From Alphaproteobacteria bacterium PA4 (lineage in GTDB: Bacteria; Pseudomonadota; Alphaproteobacteria; Sphingomonadales; Sphingomonadaceae), in NCBI GenBank assembly GCA_002256005.1, contig NKIQ01000004.1, positions 101,978 through 165,977 of the forward strand: a DNA stretch of 64,000 nt. The letters are read 5' to 3'. Every line of letters starts with the position of its first letter. The stretch's first letter is position 1. The notes beneath the pieces were generated by a model, which was not told the DNA's origin, did no database searches, and saw nothing but the letters and a program-made list of their open reading frames with translations. The translations under genes were made by a program, and so were the position numbers. This document shows, piece after piece, positions 18,684 to 27,108 of the stretch.

Positions 18684-19298
18684 ATGACCATTTACCTGCA
18701 CCAGGGCGACCTGCCCCGCGATGTCTTTGCCCCCGGCCCGATCGCGGTGGACAGCGAAACGCTGGGCCTCAATCCGCTGCGCGACCGGCTGTGCCTGCTG
18801 CAATTGGCCGATGGCCAGGGCGACGAGCATCTGGTGCGCTTCGAGGCCGGCAAATATGACGCGCCGGTACTGAAGAGCGTGCTGGCCGACCCCAGCCGGC
18901 TCAAGCTGTTCCACTTCGCGCGCTTCGATCTTGCCGTCATCAAGCACTATCTCGGGGTCGTGGCGACGCCGGTGTTCTGCACCAAGATCGCGTCGAAACT
19001 GGTGCGCACCTATACCGATCGCCATGGCCTGAAGGACCTGCTGCGCGAAACCGTCGGCGCCGATATTTCGAAGCAGCAGCAATCGTCCGACTGGGGGGCC
19101 GCCACGCTCAGCGATGCCCAGCTTGATTATGCCGCCTCCGATGTGCGCTACCTGCACCGCGCCCATGCCGTGCTCGTCGAGCGGCTGGCGCGCGAAGGCC
19201 GCACCGCCATGGCCGAGGCCTGTTTTCAGTTCCTGCCGACCCGCGCCGATCTCGATCTCGCCGGTTGGGACGAAACCGACATTTTCGCGCACATGTAA
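18684..19298 (+). CDS. rnd: Ribonuclease D-type 3'-5' exonuclease (short form)
   Basis: A 204-residue DEDDy exonuclease. Exo I is AVDSETLGL (Asp23, Glu25), Exo II KLFHFARFDLAV, and Exo III LDYAASDVRYLHR with the catalytic Tyr. It ends after the nuclease domain without the HRDC domains of E. coli RNase D, the usual alphaproteobacterial form. It trims 3' ends of RNAs such as tRNA precursors. ATG 18684 is chosen; the upstream in-frame extension has no conserved content. Its TAA overlaps the lptC start (taATG). Confidence 0.9.
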   Translation: MTIYLHQGDLPRDVFAPGPIAVDSETLGLNPLRDRLCLLQLADGQGDEHLVRFEAGKYDAPVLKSVLADPSRLKLFHFARFDLAVIKHYLGVVATPVFCTKIASKLVRTYTDRHGLKDLLRETVGADISKQQQSSDWGAATLSDAQLDYAASDVRYLHRAHAVLVERLAREGRTAMAEACFQFLPTRADLDLAGWDETDIFAHM

Positions 19299-19942
19299 TG
19301 CCGATGGCGACAGCCACGCTCACCCCGCGCCAGCGCGCCGCCCTGCCCGGCAGCTATCGCGACACGCTGTTCGGCGTGCTGAAATGGCTGTTGCCGGCAT
19401 TGGCGTTCCTGGTGCTGGCCACCATCGTCATCTGGCCGCTGTCGAGCGTGCAGGAGTTCAGTTTCCTGCTGGCCAAGGACAAGGTGGCGATGGCGACAGA
19501 GCGGTTGCGCGTCAACCATGCCGTCTATCGCGGCGAAACCGCCAAGGGCGAAGCCTTCAAGATCAGCGCCGCCGGCGCCGTGCAACACAGCAGCGCCGTG
19601 CCGATCGTCGAGCTCGACGGGTTGACCGCCGATCTCGCCATGGCCGATGGTCCGGCGCGCGTCACGGCACCCCGCGGTCGCTATTTCATCGAGGATGACC
19701 GGCTGCAGATCATCGGTCCGGTGAAGCTCGATTCGACCGCCGGCTACAGTCTCGATTCGGCCACTGTCGACATCGACCTGAACAGCCGCCGCGTCGCCAC
19801 CGGGGCCGGTGTCACGGGCACGCTGCCGCTTGGTACGTTCAGCGCCGGCAGCCTGACTGGCGATATCCAGGGCCGCAAACTGGTGCTGGACGGCGGGGTC
19901 CACTTGCGCACCTTCGGCCGGAAAGGCAGAGCAGCCGGATGA
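19298..19942 (+). CDS. lptC: LPS export protein LptC
   Basis: A 214-residue bitopic inner-membrane protein: one N-terminal transmembrane helix (about residues 27-47, WLLPALAFLVLATIVIWPL) and a periplasmic beta-jellyroll with the VNHAVYRGETAKGEAFKISA and SYSLDSATVDIDL-like strand pattern of LptC. LptC links the LptBFG ABC complex to the periplasmic bridge protein LptA. The start ATG 19298 overlaps the rnd stop codon; ATG 19304 is an alternative. It overlaps lptA by 4 bases, the usual lptC-lptA order. Confidence 0.88.
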   Translation: MPMATATLTPRQRAALPGSYRDTLFGVLKWLLPALAFLVLATIVIWPLSSVQEFSFLLAKDKVAMATERLRVNHAVYRGETAKGEAFKISAAGAVQHSSAVPIVELDGLTADLAMADGPARVTAPRGRYFIEDDRLQIIGPVKLDSTAGYSLDSATVDIDLNSRRVATGAGVTGTLPLGTFSAGSLTGDIQGRKLVLDGGVHLRTFGRKGRAAG

Positions 19943-20475
19943 CACGTATCGCTTATCCCCTGTTTGCTCTTGTTGCGGTGCTCACCGCGCCGTTGCTGGC
20001 GCAGACATCGGCGCTGAAGGGGCTGGACACCAACGCTCCCATCGATGTCGATGCGGCGCGGATCGAGATTCAGGATGCCGCCAACCAGGCGATCTTTTCG
20101 GGCGCCGTCGTCATCCGCCAGGGCAAGCTGACGCTGAATGCCGACAGCGTGAAGGTGCTGTACGTGCGCAAGGCCGGCAATCCCGAGATCCAGCGTCTCG
20201 ATGCCCGCGGCAATGTCCGGCTGGTCAGCCCCAGCGAGAGCGCCAGCGGCAACACCGGCATCTATGATGTCGACAACAAGATCATCACGCTGCTTGGCAA
20301 TGTCCTGCTCAACCGGGGCGGATCGAAGTTGAACGGCCAGCGACTGGTCATCAACCTCGCCACCGGCCAATCGGCGCTCGATGGCCGCAGCGGTGGTACT
20401 GTCGCTGCCCCCGGCGCCACGCCCGGCCGCGTCAAGGCGCAGTTCCAGGTGCAGAAAAGCCCGACCAAGCCCTGA
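19939..20475 (+). CDS. lptA: LPS transport periplasmic protein LptA
   Basis: A 178-residue exported OstA/LptA protein. A signal peptide (MTRIAYPLFALVAVLTAPLL, cleavage near LAQ) is followed by the OstA strand series: ANQAIFSGAVVIRQGKLTLNAD, VRKAGNPEIQRLDARGNVRL, and NTGIYDVDNKIITLLGNVLLNRGGSKLNGQRLVINL. It bridges the periplasm to carry lipopolysaccharide to the outer membrane. Start overlaps the lptC stop by 4 bases. lptB and rpoN, which often follow, are not in this place. Confidence 0.93.
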   Translation: MTRIAYPLFALVAVLTAPLLAQTSALKGLDTNAPIDVDAARIEIQDAANQAIFSGAVVIRQGKLTLNADSVKVLYVRKAGNPEIQRLDARGNVRLVSPSESASGNTGIYDVDNKIITLLGNVLLNRGGSKLNGQRLVINLATGQSALDGRSGGTVAAPGATPGRVKAQFQVQKSPTKP

Positions 20476-20520
20476 CCCGGCCGGCCTGACCATCAGGTGG
20501 CCAGCCAGAGTCATTAGCGC

Positions 20521-20546
20521 TTGCGTGCGCAAAGTTGTCCGGACAA
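20521..20546 (+). promoter_or_regulatory. Twin palindromes (candidate operators) before VOC/hydrolase operon
   Basis: Two inverted repeats lie side by side: TTGCGTGCGCAA (20521-20532, arms of 5 around TG) and TTGTCCGGACAA (20535-20546, perfect 12 bp palindrome), centres 14 bases apart. The second ends 10 bases before the start codon at 20557. The TTGT...ACAA form resembles GntR-family operators. Position and symmetry suggest repression of the downstream three-gene operon; no regulator gene is adjacent. Confidence 0.55.
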
Positions 20547-20556
20547 ACTGCCGGTC

Positions 20557-21465
20557 ATGACCAGCAGCTTCGACACGCCCGGCCGCATCAAGTGCGGGAC
20601 CATCACCAGCGCGTGTTTCGAGGCGAGCCTTGCTGATTACACCGGCGTGCTCGGCCTGTCGGTCGTCGAGTCGGGCACAGTCAGCGCCGATCTGGCGGCA
20701 AGCTGGGGCGCGCTGGCCAGCGCCGGCCGGCGCGTGGCCCTGCTTTGCCACGCCGATGCCAGGCCGGGCTTCCTGCGGCTCGTGGAGGCCAGCGCCACGC
20801 CGGACTACAAGCCGCTGCGCAGCTTCGGCTGGGCGGCCTTTGAACACACGGTTGCCGATTGCGATGCGCTGTTCGCTGACATCCAGACGAGCGGCTTTAC
20901 GGTCATCGGCGCGCCCAAGCTGGTGCCGGGCTTCGACAATTTCATCCCCTTCCAGGTCGTCGGCCGCGCCGGGGAAGTGCTCTACCTCAACCAGGTGCTG
21001 AAGGCCGGCATGTCGGAACTCGACCTGCCGATGACGGCGGCGCGGGTCGATCACATGTTCATCGCCATCCTCGCCGCGCCCGATCGCACCGCCGCCGTCG
21101 CCTTTCACCGCGATGCGCTGGGCTTTGTCGAGGGCGAAACCTGGTCGATCCCCTACAGCGTCATCAACAACAGCTTCGGCCTGCCCGACGATACGATCAC
21201 CGACATGACGATGACCCGCACCGGCCGCATGCCGGCCGCCGAGATCGATCAATATCCGGCAGCAGCCACCCCGCGGGGCGGGCCGCCCGGCGAACTGCCG
21301 CCCGGCAATGCGATGATCAGCTTCATCACCGCCAGCTTGGACAGCGTTTCCGCGCCGTTCCTGGCGCCGCCCGCCCGCCACGCCGGCGCGCTCCATGCCG
21401 GGCGGCGCAGCGCTGTGGTGCGCGGCACCGCCGGCGAACTGATCGAACTGATCGAGGCCCAATGA
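20557..21465 (+). CDS. VOC-superfamily (glyoxalase/dioxygenase-like) protein
   Basis: A 302-residue protein with two betaalphabetabetabeta (VOC) modules: residues about 10-135 (ITSACFEASLADYTGVLGLSVVES onward) and 145-300 (VDHMFIAILAAPDRTAAVAFHRDALGF onward). VOC enzymes are metal-dependent dioxygenases, isomerases or lyases; the metal ligands cannot be assigned with confidence here. ATG 20557 follows the twin palindromes; a Shine-Dalgarno is not obvious, so initiation may be weak. The gene overlaps the next hydrolase by 4 bases, so they are co-translated. The context (hydrolase, small lipocalin-like protein) suggests a small-molecule catabolic or detoxifying step. Confidence 0.75.
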   Translation: MTSSFDTPGRIKCGTITSACFEASLADYTGVLGLSVVESGTVSADLAASWGALASAGRRVALLCHADARPGFLRLVEASATPDYKPLRSFGWAAFEHTVADCDALFADIQTSGFTVIGAPKLVPGFDNFIPFQVVGRAGEVLYLNQVLKAGMSELDLPMTAARVDHMFIAILAAPDRTAAVAFHRDALGFVEGETWSIPYSVINNSFGLPDDTITDMTMTRTGRMPAAEIDQYPAAATPRGGPPGELPPGNAMISFITASLDSVSAPFLAPPARHAGALHAGRRSAVVRGTAGELIELIEAQ

Positions 21466-22886
21466 CCATCACCCGCCATTTCGTCGACGTCAGCAACCCG
21501 GATGGCAGCCGCCGCCGGGTGCATTATCGCCGCGCCGGCATGGGGCCGCCGGTGCTGCTCATCCACCAGAGCCCACGCTCCGGCGCCGAATATGAGGCGC
21601 TGATCACGGAATGGGCGCGCGATTTCACCTGCCTCGCCCCCGATACGCCCGGCTTCGGCGAATCGGCGCCGCTGCCGATGCCCAACCCGCATGTGAATGA
21701 CTATGCCGATGCCGTGTTCGCCTTCATGGACGCGCTGGGACTGGCGCAGGCCGGCGCCTATGGCACCCATTCCGGCGCCATCACGCTGATCACTGCGGCC
21801 AAGCGCCAGCCGCAGCGCTTCACCGCCATCGCTGCCAATGGCTATGCGGTGTGGACCGATGCCGAACGCGTCGATTTCGGCGCCAACTACACCCCGCCGT
21901 TCGTGCCGATGGCCTATGGCGAGCATCTGACCTGGGTATGGCACCGCATCCGCGAGCAGAGCTGGTTCTTCCCCTGGTATGCCGCCGATGATGCGCACCG
22001 GCTGGGCATGGCGCACGACAATGTCGCCACCAACCATGCCATGGTCATGGATGTTCTGGCCGCCGGCGGCTCCTATGCCCAGGGCTATGCCGCCATGCTG
22101 CAGGCGCCGCGCGACCTGCCGGAGCCGGGGGCACCGACGCCGCCGGTCTATATCGCCGGGCGCAACGGCGATCCCCTGCAGGCGCATGTCGACCGGCTGG
22201 GGCCGCTGCCGCCGGGCTGGAAGGCCGAAAAGCTGGTCAGCGATGCCGATGTCGAGGCGGCGTCGCGGCTGTGGCTGCTGGCCCGTGCCGCTGCCGGTAT
22301 GCCGATGCCGCGCGCGCCCGACGACCAGGGCTATGTGCCGGTGGCGGGCTTCGGCCAGCTGCACTGGCTCGGCGCGCGCGATTCGGGGCATCTGGTGCTG
22401 CACGCGCCGGGCAGCGCCGCCGAGATGGTGGCACGGCCCGGCGTGCTGGCGCTCGATCTGCCGGGTCATGGCCTGAGCGCCGGCTTTGCCACTGCCCCGG
22501 CCAGTCTCGATGCCATCGTCGATGTGCTGGCGCAGGGGCTCGAATCGCTGCTTACTGCCGATCTGGTGGCGATCGAGGGCCATGGCCGGTCCCATGTCAT
22601 CGCGGGGGCACTGGCCGCGCGGCTGGGCCTGCCCGCGCCGGCCGCCGCTGCCACGCCGGCAGCCGGTTGGCCGGACCTGACGCCCGATCGCTATGGCAGC
22701 CATCTGACCCGCGCCTGGGCGATGGCGCGCGCCGAAGTCGCCTTTGCGCCCTGGGATGCGCCTGGCGCCGCCAACGCCCGCGCCTTTGACCCGGCTGAGC
22801 TGGCGCCGCATCGGCTGCACCGCCGCGCGCTGGCGGCCTTGCGCGCCCGCCATGTGCCGGAATTGCTCGAACTTTTGGGAGAATGA
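21462..22886 (+). CDS. Alpha/beta hydrolase with duplicated, degenerate second half
   Basis: A 474-residue protein, far longer than the usual 260-320. Residues 1-270 are an ordinary alpha/beta hydrolase: oxyanion strand PPVLLIHQSPRSG, APDTPGFGES, and nucleophile elbow GTHSGA (Ser104). Residues about 285-474 repeat the pattern: GHLVLHAPGSAAEM, LALDLPGHGLS and VAIEGHGRSHVI, but the elbow reads GHGRS and lacks Ser at the nucleophile position. The second half is therefore probably non-catalytic, for substrate binding or dimerisation. The start overlaps the VOC gene (ATGA) and it shares an operon with the downstream 163-residue protein. Substrate unknown. Confidence 0.8.
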   Translation: MTITRHFVDVSNPDGSRRRVHYRRAGMGPPVLLIHQSPRSGAEYEALITEWARDFTCLAPDTPGFGESAPLPMPNPHVNDYADAVFAFMDALGLAQAGAYGTHSGAITLITAAKRQPQRFTAIAANGYAVWTDAERVDFGANYTPPFVPMAYGEHLTWVWHRIREQSWFFPWYAADDAHRLGMAHDNVATNHAMVMDVLAAGGSYAQGYAAMLQAPRDLPEPGAPTPPVYIAGRNGDPLQAHVDRLGPLPPGWKAEKLVSDADVEAASRLWLLARAAAGMPMPRAPDDQGYVPVAGFGQLHWLGARDSGHLVLHAPGSAAEMVARPGVLALDLPGHGLSAGFATAPASLDAIVDVLAQGLESLLTADLVAIEGHGRSHVIAGALAARLGLPAPAAAATPAAGWPDLTPDRYGSHLTRAWAMARAEVAFAPWDAPGAANARAFDPAELAPHRLHRRALAALRARHVPELLELLGE

Positions 22887-22888
22887 CG

Positions 22889-23380
22889 ATGGGAATTCTG
22901 GAAGACATGCCGCTGCTCGCCCGCCACGAAGGCGTATGGGACGGCACCTACAAATATTACAACGCCGCCGGCGTGCTGGTCGACGAGCACAAGTCGCGCT
23001 TGTTCTGCCGGTTCAGCGACGACGCCACCTACCCCTATCACCAGACCAACTATTACACCTGGGCCGATGGCCGCGTCGATGTGCGCGATTTCCCCGCCAC
23101 CTATCGCGACAAGCGCATCTGGTGGGACAATGAGCTGATCATCGGCTCTGCCTGGGAAGTCGGCCAGGATCATGAAAAGCGCGCAATGATGCTCTATTGG
23201 CAGCGCACCGGTGATCCGTCGCTGTATCTGTATGAAATGATCCAGATTTCCGATGACGGCCAGAACCGTTGCCGCACCTGGCACTGGATCCGCAACGGCC
23301 TCTTGGAAACGCGGACGGCCATCGAGGAGAAGTTCGTGACGCGGGACTGGCGCAGCCTCGATCCGGCGCTGAAGGGGTAA
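22889..23380 (+). CDS. Lipocalin-like protein, DUF3598-like
   Basis: A 163-residue protein of mainly beta character: HEGVWDGTYKYYNAAGVLVDEH, then alternating hydrophobic strands through WWDNELIIGSAWEV, RAMMLYWQRTGDPSLYLYEMIQIS and NRCRTWHWIRNGLLETRTAIEEKF. The opening HxGxWxGTY motif and overall layout resemble DUF3598/lipocalin-type small-molecule binding proteins. ATG 22889 is preferred to ATG 22883 because GGGAG (22877-22881) is 7 bases away from it. It ends the VOC-hydrolase operon. About 220 bases of non-coding sequence follow (23381-23604) with no feature I can support. Confidence 0.6.
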   Translation: MGILEDMPLLARHEGVWDGTYKYYNAAGVLVDEHKSRLFCRFSDDATYPYHQTNYYTWADGRVDVRDFPATYRDKRIWWDNELIIGSAWEVGQDHEKRAMMLYWQRTGDPSLYLYEMIQISDDGQNRCRTWHWIRNGLLETRTAIEEKFVTRDWRSLDPALKG

Positions 23381-23604
23381 TCAGCCGCCGCGCCTTTACA
23401 CTTTCTTTACAAATTGACAAAGTTGACAGATCGGGGCGTTTTCCGGCGCTGCGCCGGGAGACCTCGGTCTGGCCTTGTGTGACAACGGCTTCAAAGAGCG
23501 GATTCCGCCCCGATCTTTATCAGCTCGCCGGCGTGTAGGACAGGCGCGTCCTCGTCCCGGCCGAGGCGCAGGCCACAACCGACCCACCTGCGATACCCGA
23601 TCCA

Positions 23605-25179
23605 TTACTTCAACAACCCGCCCAGCAGCCCGCGCAGCAGCTTGCTGCCCAGCGAGCCGCCCAATTGCCGGCCGATACTGGTCGCCGCCGATCGCGCCGT
23701 CGATTCGATCAGTTTCTCGGTCATCGACTTGGGCTGTGGGCGGGCGGCGACGCGCGCAGCCGCAGCCGCCTCGCGAGCGGCGACAGCATCGGCACGGGCT
23801 TGTTCCTTGGCTGCGGCTGCATCCAGCTTGGCTTGCAAGGCCGCCGCCTTGGCGGCTTCCTTCTCCGCGTCGCTGCGCGCCGCCGCTTCTGCCGTCTCGG
23901 CAGCGCGGGCGTTCAGCTTCTCATAGGCCGATTCGCGGTCGACCATTTCGTCATATTTGCCGGCAAACGGCGAGCCGTTGATGATCTCGCCACGTTCTGC
24001 CGGGGTGATCGGCCCGACGCGACTGCGCGGCGGCGCGATCAGCGTGCGCTCCACCGGCGTCGGGGCGCCATCGGCCTGCAGCAGCGACACCAGCGCCTCG
24101 CCGACCTTCAGCTCTGTGATGGCGGTGACGACATTGAGTTTGGGGTTGCCGCGAAACGTCTCGCTCGCTGCCTTGATGGCGCGCTGGTCGCGCGGCGTGA
24201 AGGCGCGCAGCGCGTGCTGGACACGGTTGCCGAGCTGGCCAGCGACATCTTCCGGAATATCGATCGGATTCTGGCTGATGAAATAGACGCCGACGCCCTT
24301 GGAGCGAACCAGACGGACCACCTGTTCGACCTTGTCGAGCAAGGCCTTGGGCGCCTCGTCGAACAGCAGATGCGCCTCGTCGAAGAAGAAGACCAGCTTG
24401 GGCTTGTCGGGGTCACCCACCTCCGGCAGCGTTTCGAAAAGTTCCGACAGCAGCCAGAGCAGGAAGGTCGCGTAAAGCCGCGGGCTCTGCATCAGTCTGT
24501 CGGCGGCGAGGATGTTGACATGGCCGCGGCCTTCGCTGTCCACGCCGATGAAATCGGCGATGTCGAGCGCCGGCTCGGCAAAGAAATGTGCGGCGCCCTG
24601 TGATTCCAGTTGCAGCAGCTGCCGCTGGATGGTGCCGATCGTCGCCTTGGTGACATTGCCGTATTTCGTCGCCAGCTCACCGGCATTCTCGCCGCAGAAG
24701 CTGAGCACCGCCTGCAGATCCTTCAGGTCGAGGATCAGCAGGCCAAGATCATCAGCGTAACGAAAGGCGACGCTGAGCACGCCCTCTTGCGTCTCGTTGA
24801 GCCCCATCAGCCGCGCCAGCAGCAGCGGCCCCATTTCGGAAATGGTGGTGCGGATCGGGTGGCCCTGCTCCCCGAACAGATCCCAGAACACCACCGGATT
24901 GCGGGCATAATCATAATCGGCAATGCCCAGCTCGGCGGCGCGCTTGCCGGTCCAGGCTGCGGCCTCGCTGCCGCGCATCGCCATGCCGGCGATATCGCCC
25001 TTCACGTCCGACAGGAACACCGGCACGCCTTCGCGCGAAAAGCCCTCGGCCAGGGTCTGTAGCGTCACCGTCTTGCCAGTGCCGGTGGCGCCGGCAATCA
25101 ACCCGTGGCGATTGGCCCGCTTCAGCACCAGCGCCTGGGGGTGCTCCTCGCCCTTGCCGATGAAAATACTGTCCGCCAT
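23605..25179 (-). CDS. HerA-like P-loop ATPase (DUF853)
   Basis: A 524-residue ATPase of the DUF853/HerA-FtsK group. Walker A GATGTGKT is at residues 30-37, Walker B reads LVFFFDEAHLLFD, and NRVQHALRAFTPRDQRAIKAA is a conserved family block. The C-terminal third (about 400-490) is an Ala/Glu/Lys-rich predicted coiled coil, followed by a Gly-rich tail GRQLGGSLGSKLLRGLLGGL. Family members are thought to be DNA-translocating or helicase-like ATPases, but the cellular role of this branch is unclear. ATG 25179 has AAGGGA upstream; the longer in-frame extension runs into a dispersed repeat. Confidence 0.85.
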   Translation of the reverse strand: MADSIFIGKGEEHPQALVLKRANRHGLIAGATGTGKTVTLQTLAEGFSREGVPVFLSDVKGDIAGMAMRGSEAAAWTGKRAAELGIADYDYARNPVVFWDLFGEQGHPIRTTISEMGPLLLARLMGLNETQEGVLSVAFRYADDLGLLILDLKDLQAVLSFCGENAGELATKYGNVTKATIGTIQRQLLQLESQGAAHFFAEPALDIADFIGVDSEGRGHVNILAADRLMQSPRLYATFLLWLLSELFETLPEVGDPDKPKLVFFFDEAHLLFDEAPKALLDKVEQVVRLVRSKGVGVYFISQNPIDIPEDVAGQLGNRVQHALRAFTPRDQRAIKAASETFRGNPKLNVVTAITELKVGEALVSLLQADGAPTPVERTLIAPPRSRVGPITPAERGEIINGSPFAGKYDEMVDRESAYEKLNARAAETAEAAARSDAEKEAAKAAALQAKLDAAAAKEQARADAVAAREAAAAARVAARPQPKSMTEKLIESTARSAATSIGRQLGGSLGSKLLRGLLGGLLK

Positions 25180-25251
25180 GCTGGGTCCCTTTGGTTCAAT
25201 CGGGAGATAGCGGGTTTTTTGGGGCGGGTTAAGGGCGGGAAAGTAAACAAT

Positions 25252-25375
25252 GCCTCCGGCGGCTGGGGCCGTCGGCCCCAGCCCCCATTCGATTTTCATC
25301 CCTGAGCAGCGAAGCTCGGGGTTGCGGCGGCATCAACACATGGGGTCCGGGGCCAAGGCCCCGGCCGCCGGAGAC
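25252..25375. repeat. Dispersed double-palindrome repeat, copy 1
   Basis: Left arm GCCTCCGGCGGCTGGGGCC then GGCCCCAG, right arm GGGGTCCGGGGCC...GGCCCCGG ending GCCGCCGGAGAC, enclosing a spacer of roughly 55 bases. Each arm folds on itself and the two arms pair with each other. The right end lies 7 bases from the degP stop. This copy has diverged more (GGAGAC end, CCGGGGCC) than the copies at 45.7, 51.8, 55.7 and 61.7 kb. Confidence 0.85.
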
Positions 25376-25381
25376 GTTTCC

Positions 25382-26950
25382 TTACTTCTTCTCCGCCATC
25401 AGCTTCAGGCCGATGTAGCGCGCCGGGTTGGTGCCGCGCTGGAACAGCACCAGCACCGTATCGCGCCCGGCCTTCTTGGCGGCGTCGACGATGGCCGCGG
25501 CTTCGGCCGGCGTCGTCGTCGGGCGCTGGTTGATCTGCAGGATGATGTCACCGCGCTGCAGCCCTTCGGACGCTGCATCGCTGGCCGGGTTGATACCGGC
25601 GATGACGACGCCCTTCACCGTATCGGCGATCTTCAGCTGGGCGCGCAGCTGGGCGGTCAGCGGTTGCAGGGTGATGCCCAGGCTCTGCTTTGCGGCTTCG
25701 ATGCCGGGCGCCTTGCTGTCAGGCGTGGCTTCATCGGCATCCGGCGTCAGGCCGGCGCGGGCCTGGACGATCGATTCGGCCGGACGCTGGTTGATGGTCG
25801 CATTGACGGTGCGGCGCTGGCCATCGCGGATCAGCTCGATCGGCACGGTCGAACCGATGGGCGTGTTGGCGACGACGAACGACAGCGTGTTGTCATAGGT
25901 CACGTCGCTGCCGTTGATCCTGACGATGACATCGCCCTGCTTGACGCCGGCGCGGGCCGCGGGGCCGCCGGCTTCCACCGATGCGACGATCTCGCCGCGA
26001 TCCTTGGGCAGGCCCAGGCCGGCGGCGATATCGGCCGACAGTGGCTGGATGGCGACGCCCAGATAGCCGCGCTTGACGGTGCCGGTGGCGCGCAGCTGCT
26101 GGATGACGGGATAGGCCAGTTCGGCCGGAATCGAGAAGCCGAGGCCGACATTGCCGCCGGTCGGCGAGAAGATCGCGGTGTTGATGCCGATGACATTGCC
26201 ATCGAGATCGAACAGCGGCCCGCCGGAATTGCCCTGGTTGATGCTGGCATCGGTCTGGATATAGCGGTCATATTGGCCCGAACCGATGTTGCGGTGCAGG
26301 GCCGAAACGATGCCGGCGGTGACGGTGCCGCCCAGGCCGAAGGGATTGCCGATGGCGATTGCCCAGTCACCGACGCGCACCTTCTGGCTGTTGCCGAACT
26401 CGACGAAGGGCAGGCCGGTGGCTTCGATCTTCAGCAGCGCCATGTCGGTCAGCGCGTCGCGGCCGATCAGCTTGGCCTTGTATTCACGGCGATCGGCGAG
26501 CGTCACCGTGATGGTGTCGACCGCGGCACCCTTGCCTTCATTGGCCGAGATCACATGATTGTTGGTGACGACATAGCCATCGGCCGAAATGATGAAGCCG
26601 GAGCCGAGCGATGTCGCCTCGCGGGTCACAGGCTCGCCCTGTTCGCCCTGCTGCTCCTGAAAGCGGCGGAAAAGCTCTTCCAGCGGCGAACCCGGCGGCA
26701 GGCCACGCATCTTGCCGACCTCGACCTTCTGCGTCGTCGAAACATTGACGACGGCGGGGGCGAGACGTGCCGTCAGATCGGCGAAGCTGCGCGGGGCACC
26801 GCCCGGCGGCGCGATCGGCACCGCCGGCGGATTGGCATTCTGGGCGGGCTGGGCGGTCGTGGCCGGCACCTGTGCGCCGGCGGGAACGAAAATCGCCGTG
26901 GCGCCGGCAACGATCAGGGCGGCGGGAATGAGACTGCGGGCAATACGCAC
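25382..26950 (-). CDS. degP: DegP/HtrA-family periplasmic serine protease
   Basis: A 522-residue Do-like protease: signal/anchor segment (residues 1-29, RSLIPAALIVAGATAIFVPA), trypsin-like domain with His132 (VTNNHVI), Asp169 (DALTDMALLKI) and Ser242 (INQGNSGGPLF), then two PDZ domains (about 290-385 and 420-515). It degrades and chaperones misfolded envelope proteins. The GTG at 26950 is chosen as the start of a normal signal peptide; a TTG at 26986 is an alternative. It lies downstream of hflK-hflC on the same strand, a common alphaproteobacterial arrangement. Confidence 0.93.
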   Translation of the reverse strand: MRIARSLIPAALIVAGATAIFVPAGAQVPATTAQPAQNANPPAVPIAPPGGAPRSFADLTARLAPAVVNVSTTQKVEVGKMRGLPPGSPLEELFRRFQEQQGEQGEPVTREATSLGSGFIISADGYVVTNNHVISANEGKGAAVDTITVTLADRREYKAKLIGRDALTDMALLKIEATGLPFVEFGNSQKVRVGDWAIAIGNPFGLGGTVTAGIVSALHRNIGSGQYDRYIQTDASINQGNSGGPLFDLDGNVIGINTAIFSPTGGNVGLGFSIPAELAYPVIQQLRATGTVKRGYLGVAIQPLSADIAAGLGLPKDRGEIVASVEAGGPAARAGVKQGDVIVRINGSDVTYDNTLSFVVANTPIGSTVPIELIRDGQRRTVNATINQRPAESIVQARAGLTPDADEATPDSKAPGIEAAKQSLGITLQPLTAQLRAQLKIADTVKGVVIAGINPASDAASEGLQRGDIILQINQRPTTTPAEAAAIVDAAKKAGRDTVLVLFQRGTNPARYIGLKLMAEKK

Positions 26951-27108
26951 GGGGCAGGATACCTTTCGGGCTTTCGGGTCGGGCAAGGTTCAATCAGCGG
27001 TGTTCTGCGACAATCCGGGGCATTTCTGCGCCCGGTCATCGCCCGCCTGATGCACACCGCCACTCTAACGCTGGATGAACGAAACGCGGGTCTTGCCGCG
27101 CTCCGGTT

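Noticed and set aside
23381..23604. TTGACA-like boxes suggesting a promoter or small RNA
   Set aside because: Found only single boxes without a spaced -10 element, and no hairpin with a T-tract; no support for a gene.
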